Assembly (NCBI RefSeq): GCF_027920805.1
Contig: NZ_JANWOI010000005.1
Location: forward strand, 97,129 to 161,128
DNA from: Govania unica
Lineage (GTDB): Bacteria; Pseudomonadota; Alphaproteobacteria; Sphingomonadales; Govanellaceae
Direction: 5' to 3'
DNA: 64,000 nt
A program made the position numbers and the translations under genes. The notes under the pieces are model-generated. The model was given only the letters and a program-made list of their open reading frames with translations. It ran no database searches and had not been told where the DNA came from. Shown one piece after another: positions 58,893 through 64,000 of the stretch; the first letter of the stretch is position 1; each line of letters starts with the position of its first letter.

Positions 58893-59576
58893 ATGCGTAT
58901 TCTGGTGGTGGAAGACGACCCCGATATCCTGCGTCAGGTGGCCCTGTCCCTTGAGGATGCGGGCTATGTGGTGGACCGCGCCGGAGATGGCGAGGAAGGG
59001 CATTATCTTGGCATAAACGAAGCCTATGACGCCGTGGTGCTCGATCTCGGGCTGCCGGTCATGGACGGGGTCAGCGTCCTTGAACGCTGGCGCACGGCTG
59101 GGCTCAAGATGCCGGTGCTTATTCTGACCGCCCGCGACCGGTGGAGCGACAAGGTGGCCGGGCTTGATGCCGGGGCCGATGATTACCTGACCAAACCCTT
59201 TCGTCTTGAAGAACTGTTGGCGCGGGTGCGGGCGCTCATTCGTCGGGCCGCCGGCCTGCCATCACCGGAACTCAATTGCGGGCCAGTTTCGCTCAATACC
59301 CGCAGCGGCAAGGTCACGGCGGATGGCGTGCCGATCAAATTGACGGCGCAGGAATATCGCCTGCTCGCCTATCTTATGCATCACCCGGATAAGGTGGTGT
59401 CACGCACCGAGCTGACCGAACATATTTACGATCAGGACTTCGATCGCGATTCAAACACTATCGAAGTGTTTGTGAACCGCATCCGCAAAAAGCTGCCGGT
59501 GGATATCATCCGCACCGTGCGCGGGCTCGGCTATCGCATCGAAGAGCCAGGTTCTGGAGGACAAGCCGTCGAATGA
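58893..59576 (+). CDS. Response regulator, OmpR/PhoP family
   Basis: A 227-residue regulator. The receiver domain has E7-D8-D9, the phosphoacceptor D51 in VVLDLGLPVMDG, and LTARDRWSDK...YLTKPF; a winged-helix DNA-binding domain follows (LTAQEYRLLAYLMHHPDKVVSRTELTEHIY...TVRGLGYRIEE). Overlaps the kinase gene by four bases. It is the output half of the neighbouring sensor. Confidence 0.94.
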   Translation: MRILVVEDDPDILRQVALSLEDAGYVVDRAGDGEEGHYLGINEAYDAVVLDLGLPVMDGVSVLERWRTAGLKMPVLILTARDRWSDKVAGLDAGADDYLTKPFRLEELLARVRALIRRAAGLPSPELNCGPVSLNTRSGKVTADGVPIKLTAQEYRLLAYLMHHPDKVVSRTELTEHIYDQDFDRDSNTIEVFVNRIRKKLPVDIIRTVRGLGYRIEEPGSGGQAVE

Positions 59577-60988
59577 CGCAGGCCTCGGGTTCACCTGCCT
59601 CCACTCAGACCGGGGACGCCGGCTCAGGCATTCGCGCCAGTCAGTCGCTGACCGCGCGCATTCTGATCGCGGCCGTGGTTTGGCTGGCGATTGCCCTGGC
59701 GGCGGGTGGATTCGGTCTGTCCTATGTCTTTAAAAGCGCGGTCGAGCGCAACTTTGACAGCCGCTTGAGCATGCTGCTTGATTCTTTGGTGGGGGCGAGC
59801 AACGTGGACGGGCAGGGCATTGTCAGTCTCTACCGTTCGATGATGGACCCGCGCTTTGATCGTCCCTATTCGGGTTGGTATTGGCGCATATCGGCTGTGG
59901 GAGAGCTGCCGTTCCGTTCGCGCTCGCTGTGGGATCAGGATTTGTCCTTTCCCGATGCCCGCCATCTCGCGCGTGCAGAATTCGTCAATTTCAAAGGTCC
60001 GGAAGCGCAACGTCTGCGGGCCACAGCGCGCGATATTCATTTGCCGGGCTCGGCCAAAACCTATCGCTTCATGGTTGCGGGCGATCTTTCGGAAGTGGAG
60101 CTACAGGTCCGCGACTTTAATCGCATGCTGATCTGGTGGTTGTCAGCCCTGGGCGGCGTGCTTCTGGCCACCATGGCTATTCAGGTGCGTTATGGTTTGA
60201 TGCCGCTCCGGACCTTGTCGCGCAAATTGTCCGCCATTCGTTCGGGCCGCGCGACACGGCTTGAGGGGCCGACGCCGAAAGAGATCATGCCGCTTGTGAC
60301 CGAATTGAATGCGCTCATCGATCATAATGCCGCGGTGGTGGAGCGCGCACAAAAACATGTGGGCAATCTGGCGCATGCGCTGAAGACGCCGCTCACTGTC
60401 ATGTCCAACGAAGCGGACGCGCAGTCGAGCGATCTGGCAAAACTGGTGACGCGGCAGACGGACATCATGCGCCGTCATGTGGATCATCATCTGGCGCGCG
60501 CCCGGGCTGCTGCGCGGGGCGGGGTCATTGGCAGCCGTTCAGACGTCATGCCGGCGCTGCGGGATCTTGTGCGCGTCATCGAAAAAATCTACGGCCATCG
60601 CGGATTGAAATTTTCCATCGTCAAACGTGCCGTGGACAAGGATCTTGTGTTTCGCGGGGAACGTCAGGATCTTGACGACATGCTGGGCAATCTCCTGGAC
60701 AATGCCGGGAAGTGGGCCAAAACGCGGGTGCGTCTGACGGTCGGCTGCGATGATGGGCGATTGCGCATTCAGATCGAAGATGATGGACCGGGCATATCGG
60801 AAAAAGATCGTGCACTTGTGTTCACACGCGGCGAACGCATTGATGAAAGCGTGCCGGGTAGCGGGCTCGGTCTCGGCATCGTCAAGGATCTTGCGGAACT
60901 TTGCGGTGGAGATGTACGTCTTAAAGAAAGCCCGCTTGGCGGGCTGCTGGCGGAACTTGATTTGCCGCGCGTTCTTGATCAGCGGTGA
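59573..60988 (+). CDS. Sensor histidine kinase, PhoQ-like
   Basis: A 471-residue membrane kinase. Membrane spans at about 29-52 and 186-206 flank a periplasmic sensor of about 130 residues; HAMP-like linker (LMPLRTLSRKLSAIRSG); H-box with H268 in NLAHALKTPLTVM; catalytic domain with N box (LGNLLDNAGKWAK), G1 (EDDGPGIS) and GSGLGLGIVKDLAELCGG. The H-box resembles the PhoQ-type class. Pairs with the response regulator; the signal is not known. Confidence 0.93.
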   Translation: MTQASGSPASTQTGDAGSGIRASQSLTARILIAAVVWLAIALAAGGFGLSYVFKSAVERNFDSRLSMLLDSLVGASNVDGQGIVSLYRSMMDPRFDRPYSGWYWRISAVGELPFRSRSLWDQDLSFPDARHLARAEFVNFKGPEAQRLRATARDIHLPGSAKTYRFMVAGDLSEVELQVRDFNRMLIWWLSALGGVLLATMAIQVRYGLMPLRTLSRKLSAIRSGRATRLEGPTPKEIMPLVTELNALIDHNAAVVERAQKHVGNLAHALKTPLTVMSNEADAQSSDLAKLVTRQTDIMRRHVDHHLARARAAARGGVIGSRSDVMPALRDLVRVIEKIYGHRGLKFSIVKRAVDKDLVFRGERQDLDDMLGNLLDNAGKWAKTRVRLTVGCDDGRLRIQIEDDGPGISEKDRALVFTRGERIDESVPGSGLGLGIVKDLAELCGGDVRLKESPLGGLLAELDLPRVLDQR

Positions 60989-61086
60989 TATTGCAGAAGA
61001 TGATTGGTTCCTGACCAGGTCATTCATCTAAGGTTCAGGCGCATCTTCCTAGGATGGCAACAAGTGGTGAGAGTAGAGGTTGAACA

Positions 61087-61596
61087 ATGACTCCAATCCT
61101 GTCTAAAACTGTGGCGATCCTGATGTGCGGCGCAATGCTCACGGCCTGTGAAAACATGGGCCCGAAAGAGCAAGGCGGAACGGCAATGGGTGCTGCCACC
61201 GGTGCTATTCTCGGTGCAGCTATCGGCACGTCCAGCAATTGTCGCGGTTATCGGTGCAGGTCTTCCACCAGCGGCAGCGCAATAGCGATCGGTGCGCTCG
61301 CCGGGGCTTTGATCGGTGGCCAGATCGGCCGCTCGATGGACGCGAAGGACCGTCAGATGTATGGCGGCGCGCAACAGCAGGCTTTCGAATATGGCCGGGC
61401 GGGCCAGCCGTCTTACTGGCGCAATCCGGACAGCGGCAATTACGGCGAAGTGGTCCCCAAGGCGGCTTATCAGCGCCAAAACCAATATTGCCGTGAATTC
61501 ACCCAGACCATCGTTGTCGGCGGCCAGAAGGAGCAGGGCTACGGCACTGCCTGCCGCCAGCCCGACGGCAGCTGGAAAATCGTCAATAACAATTAA
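61087..61596 (+). CDS. Glycine-zipper outer-membrane lipoprotein (17 kDa surface antigen type)
   Basis: A 169-residue lipoprotein: lipobox MLTAC at residue 21, two glycine-zipper halves (GTAMGAATGAILGAAIGT at about 31-48 and GSAIAIGALAGALIGGQIG at about 64-82) separated by a short Cys-containing loop, then a C-terminal domain (YREFTQTI-type: CREFTQTIVVGGQKEQGYGTACRQPDGSWKIV). The whole resembles rickettsial 17-kDa antigens. A terminator follows at 61680. Confidence 0.85.
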   Translation: MTPILSKTVAILMCGAMLTACENMGPKEQGGTAMGAATGAILGAAIGTSSNCRGYRCRSSTSGSAIAIGALAGALIGGQIGRSMDAKDRQMYGGAQQQAFEYGRAGQPSYWRNPDSGNYGEVVPKAAYQRQNQYCREFTQTIVVGGQKEQGYGTACRQPDGSWKIVNNN

Positions 61597-61679
61597 ATCT
61601 TGAAGGAATTGGCAGGTCCGGATTGGAACCCTCTCCCTCCCCACTCAGTGCCCCCCACGGCACATCCGGACTTGTCATG

Positions 61680-61716
61680 ATCCCCGGCCGGGCCCCCTCG
61701 GCCGGGGATTGCTTTT
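61680..61716 (+). terminator. Intrinsic terminator after the glycine-zipper lipoprotein gene
   Basis: Perfect 11-bp GC-rich stem ATCCCCGGCCG/CGGCCGGGGAT around an eight-base loop, followed by TGCTTTTAT. It also lies just after the stop of the convergent gene at 61723. Confidence 0.8.
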
Positions 61717-61722
61717 ATAAGC

Positions 61723-61950
61723 TCAGCCCGCCGGGTCGTTGGTGCGGCGTTCTCCGCCGGTGAAGCTGAGCGTCACCGCCCACCCCATATTGTCGCCGGT
61801 GGGCGTGGCTTCGCTGGCGGATATCTCGGCACCTTTGGGCAGCGCTTCGGCGGCAACCGAAATGGCTTCCTCGGCGCTGTCGGCGGTGACGGTCACCGTA
61901 TATTTATGCTTGTGGCCGTGTTTTTTGGCTTTGGGGCTGTCGTCTGTCAT
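61723..61950 (-). CDS. Small hypothetical protein
   Basis: A 75-residue protein: basic start (KAKKHGHKHK), then YTVTVTADSAEEAISVAAEAL, which looks like a beta-alpha-beta unit, and a beta strand (NMGWAVTLSFTGG). No family recognised. It lies 19 bp downstream of the DUF423 gene on the same strand, likely in one transcript with it. Confidence 0.6.
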   Translation of the reverse strand: MTDDSPKAKKHGHKHKYTVTVTADSAEEAISVAAEALPKGAEISASEATPTGDNMGWAVTLSFTGGERRTNDPAG

Positions 61951-61969
61951 GACCTTACTCGGATCTCGC

Positions 61970-62353
61970 TTACTTAGTTCTCGGGGAAAAAATCGCCGCG
62001 GCGGCCAGCATCAGCCAGCCCAGAATATAAAAGCCGCCGCCAATCGGTACGAGGGGATGGAGAAAGATCGGACCGCCCAGGGCCAGATTGTAGAGCCCGC
62101 CTGAAAAGCCGAGCGTGCCGAGGATGAACGCGATCCCGGCCAGCGGCAGAAGACGACGGTTGCCGAAATATGCGCTTGCGAGCCCCACAGAGATCAGCGC
62201 CAGCGCATGCCACAGCTGATATTCGACTCCCATATCAATGAGCTCAAGCTCCATGGGCGAGACGAAGGCCGCGAGGGCATGGGCCGACACCGCTCCCATG
62301 GCCACAGCCGAAGCGGCGCTGAGCGCGCCCGCTGCAATCCAAAAACGTATCAT
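61970..62353 (-). CDS. DUF423 membrane protein
   Basis: A 127-residue protein with four predicted membrane spans. GALSAASAVAMGAVSAHAL, GVEYQLWHALALISVG and LGTLGFSGGLYNLALGG are the family motifs. Function unknown. Followed downstream by the small hypothetical gene, preceded by DUF1499. Confidence 0.88.
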   Translation of the reverse strand: MIRFWIAAGALSAASAVAMGAVSAHALAAFVSPMELELIDMGVEYQLWHALALISVGLASAYFGNRRLLPLAGIAFILGTLGFSGGLYNLALGGPIFLHPLVPIGGGFYILGWLMLAAAAIFSPRTK

Positions 62354-62368
62354 GTTTTATCCGATCTC

Positions 62369-63178
62369 TTAGGTGCGCGGCAGATTACGGCGTTTTGAGC
62401 CACCTTCGCGGCTGAAGTCCTGATATTCCGAGGAGAAGCGGCGAATGCGGTTGGCGTTGGCTGCGATATCACTGTCGCCAATACGCGAGGCCGAGCGGAT
62501 ATCGATCCGGGTCAACAGGCCGTCTTTGGCCACACGGACCACGATGTCGTCCTCGAACCCAAACCACAGCGTGCGATCGGTGGCTTCAATGATGCCGAGC
62601 TCCGGTTTGACGGCGACCAGATGCCAGCCAAGCTTGCGCGCGGCCTTTTCCGACATGACGAAGGCATCGGCCGGAGAGGATTCCGTAAAAAGCGGCTTGA
62701 TATCGCGGTAAGCCTCCAACTGGAGCGGAATGTTTCTCGGATCATAGTCGGGGCTGTTGTCGCCCGGCTTGCGGTCTGCGAGCACCGCATTAAAGGCCGG
62801 GGGATTGTTTGTGTCGGTGGTGATGTCGTGAATGGCCGGCACCTTCTGGCTGGTGCGATAGAGTGAGAAAATGAACCCGGCCACCAGAATGGCGGCCAGT
62901 GCGGCGCTGATGCCAAGTGCCCGGTTCGGCCCGCCGCGCCAATGACGGAGAATGGTGACAAGATTAAGAACCACGGCGATAGCGCCGCCGATCACACCAA
63001 CCTTAAGCAAATCGAACGCAAGATTGAGCGGCAGCAGACCAATGCGATAGAGCGGCCCGGCGAGAATGGCCAGCAAGACAATGACCGCAGCCAGAATCGC
63101 ACAATATTTCGCGTAGTCCGTGATCCGGGCCACGGGTTCCGGCGTGTCGGAGACGGGATCGGGTGTGGAATCGGACAT
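62369..63178 (-). CDS. DUF1499 domain protein, membrane-anchored
   Basis: A 269-residue protein. Three N-terminal membrane spans (about 25-45, 53-75, 88-107) precede a DUF1499 domain (about 118-262) with VPAIHDITTDTNNPPAF, AARKLGWHLVAV and RIDIRSASRIGDSDIAANANRIRRF. Family members are uncharacterised envelope proteins. Starts the reverse-strand group 62369-61723. Confidence 0.87.
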   Translation of the reverse strand: MSDSTPDPVSDTPEPVARITDYAKYCAILAAVIVLLAILAGPLYRIGLLPLNLAFDLLKVGVIGGAIAVVLNLVTILRHWRGGPNRALGISAALAAILVAGFIFSLYRTSQKVPAIHDITTDTNNPPAFNAVLADRKPGDNSPDYDPRNIPLQLEAYRDIKPLFTESSPADAFVMSEKAARKLGWHLVAVKPELGIIEATDRTLWFGFEDDIVVRVAKDGLLTRIDIRSASRIGDSDIAANANRIRRFSSEYQDFSREGGSKRRNLPRT

Positions 63179-63449
63179 AGGGCGGGTCTCCTGAAGATGG
63201 GGCGTTAGCGCTGCGAAATTCGGTTGGTTGGAATCTATTGCGAATCAGGCCGTTAAGCAATGCTTGCCGGGCAGCTCAGGCAATATCCTGCGAGTCGGTG
63301 AGGATCTTAGGGAAAGCCCCAGTTTTCCGTCTTTGAGATCAGGTCCTTAGACAGTGGCTGGGAATGGTGGCATGATACGAGACCGGGTTTTGTTTATGCC
63401 CGGCCGCGAGCAAAATAGGGCTGAAACCGTAAAAAGTGAGGTGGGATAA

Positions 63450-63881
63450 ATGCTCGTTACCAGTATTTTGAAGACCAAGGGCCGGGATGTTTACACGGTC
63501 GGGCCGGACATTTCTGTCCTGGAAGCCGTACAAGAGCTTCGGAAGAAGCGCGTGGGCGCGATGCTTGTCTGCGATACGGCAGGCGCCATCCTCGGCGTCC
63601 TGTCTGAACGGGATATCGTGCGGGCCTTGGCCGATGGCGGCATGACCATTCTTGCTGAGCCGGTTCATGTGCTGATGACGCGTGAAGTGGTGAGCTGCAC
63701 TCTGACCGACAGCATCGACCATGTGATGATGCTGATGACCGATCGCCGTATCCGCCATGTTCCCGTCATCGATCATGGAAAACTCGCCGGTCTGATCAGC
63801 ATCGGAGACGTGGTCAAGCAGCGCATTGCCGAAACCGAGATGGAAGCCGAAGCCATGAAACATTACATCGCCACGGGATGA
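63450..63881 (+). CDS. CBS-domain protein
   Basis: A 143-residue protein of two CBS motifs: ILKTKGRDVYTVGPDISVLEAVQEL...GILSERDIVRALA-type (LGVLSERDIVRALADGG), and LTDSIDHVMMLMTDRRIRHVPVIDHGKLAGLISIGDVVK. CBS pairs bind adenine nucleotides and act as energy-sensing modules. It stands alone, upstream of the rRNA-type promoter. Confidence 0.92.
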   Translation: MLVTSILKTKGRDVYTVGPDISVLEAVQELRKKRVGAMLVCDTAGAILGVLSERDIVRALADGGMTILAEPVHVLMTREVVSCTLTDSIDHVMMLMTDRRIRHVPVIDHGKLAGLISIGDVVKQRIAETEMEAEAMKHYIATG

Positions 63882-63945
63882 CCACCGCGAAACCGAGCAA
63901 TCTCTGGTCTTCAGCAGAAAGTTTGAGAAAAGGTTGGAATGGTGT

Positions 63946-63974
63946 TTGACAAGGGTGATTGGTACCCCTATAAA
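63946..63974 (+). promoter_or_regulatory. Consensus sigma70 promoter at the window end, probable rRNA operon promoter
   Basis: TTGACA (63946-63951), exactly 17 bp, TATAAA (63969-63974). The elements are nearly full consensus. No coding gene follows in the 26 bp that remain. Alphaproteobacterial rrn promoters have this form, and the position before a likely 16S gene beyond the edge is inference. Confidence 0.6.
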
Positions 63975-64000
63975 CCGGCTCCACGATGACAGCGCGGCCG

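Overview
The window is one contiguous, gene-dense, GC-rich stretch of an alphaproteobacterial chromosome. Evidence for that group: a direct-repeat LexA box of the GTTC-N7-GTTC type; an SspB with the alphaproteobacterial C-terminal ClpX-binding tail, next to fumC and a small ribbon-helix-helix gene; a long-linker FtsZ; a DAP-type MurE; and the pairing of BamD, RecN and LigA genes downstream of ftsZ. I cannot name a genus from sequence alone. No insertion sequence, prophage, CRISPR array or integron was seen, so most of the window is conserved core genome. The unusual content is in control sites, repeats and a few odd proteins.

Layout. 1-4030: end of metF, then a methionine synthase split into two overlapping genes. 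4038-9280: a degenerate tandem repeat; a LysE-type exporter behind a promoter that contains a LexA box; a degenerate secreted nuclease-fold protein; a DjlA-type co-chaperone; an EamA transporter; an AmpD-like amidase; a small lipoprotein; the RNase P RNA gene; and dispersed REP-like palindromes. 9103-28195: a complete division and cell-wall (dcw) cluster in one direction, mraZ-rsmH-ftsL-ftsI-murE-murF-mraY-murD-ftsW-murG-murC-murB-ddl-ftsQ-ftsA-ftsZ, almost every gene overlapping or abutting the next. It is preceded by a regular six-repeat MraZ operator and ends in four consecutive hairpin terminators. 28587-34445: an XRE regulator with an AT-hook tail (reverse strand), then bamD, recN and ligA. 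34663-46409: a small orphan gene, prmA, uvrD/pcrA, a thioesterase, a giant AsmA-family protein, RHH-fumC-sspB, and a quinone oxidoreductase. 46429-46817 is a threefold 152-154 bp repeat array. 46835-57630: a secreted dipeptidyl-peptidase IV type protease, an FAD-linked dehydrogenase, small envelope proteins, a DUF2061 gene with a Fur-like palindrome over its promoter, a MATE exporter, a very unusual triple-VanZ/O-antigen-ligase fusion, and a ferredoxin-NADP reductase. 57718-63881: a Gly/His/Tyr-rich secreted protein diverging from a PepSY-response regulator-histidine kinase operon, a glycine-zipper lipoprotein, DUF423 and DUF1499 membrane proteins, and a CBS-domain protein. The window ends at a consensus sigma70 promoter that looks like the start of an rRNA operon.

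How the genes work together: the dcw block makes lipid II (MurB-G, MraY, Ddl) and the divisome (FtsL, I, W, Q, A, Z), under likely MraZ feedback. BamD, the AsmA protein, the amidase and several lipoproteins extend the envelope theme. RecN, LigA, UvrD and the SOS-type promoter form a smaller DNA-repair theme. The most notable leads are the LexA-controlled exporter, the VanZ-ligase fusion, the MraZ operator, the four-terminator array after ftsZ and the Fur-like site on the DUF2061 gene.
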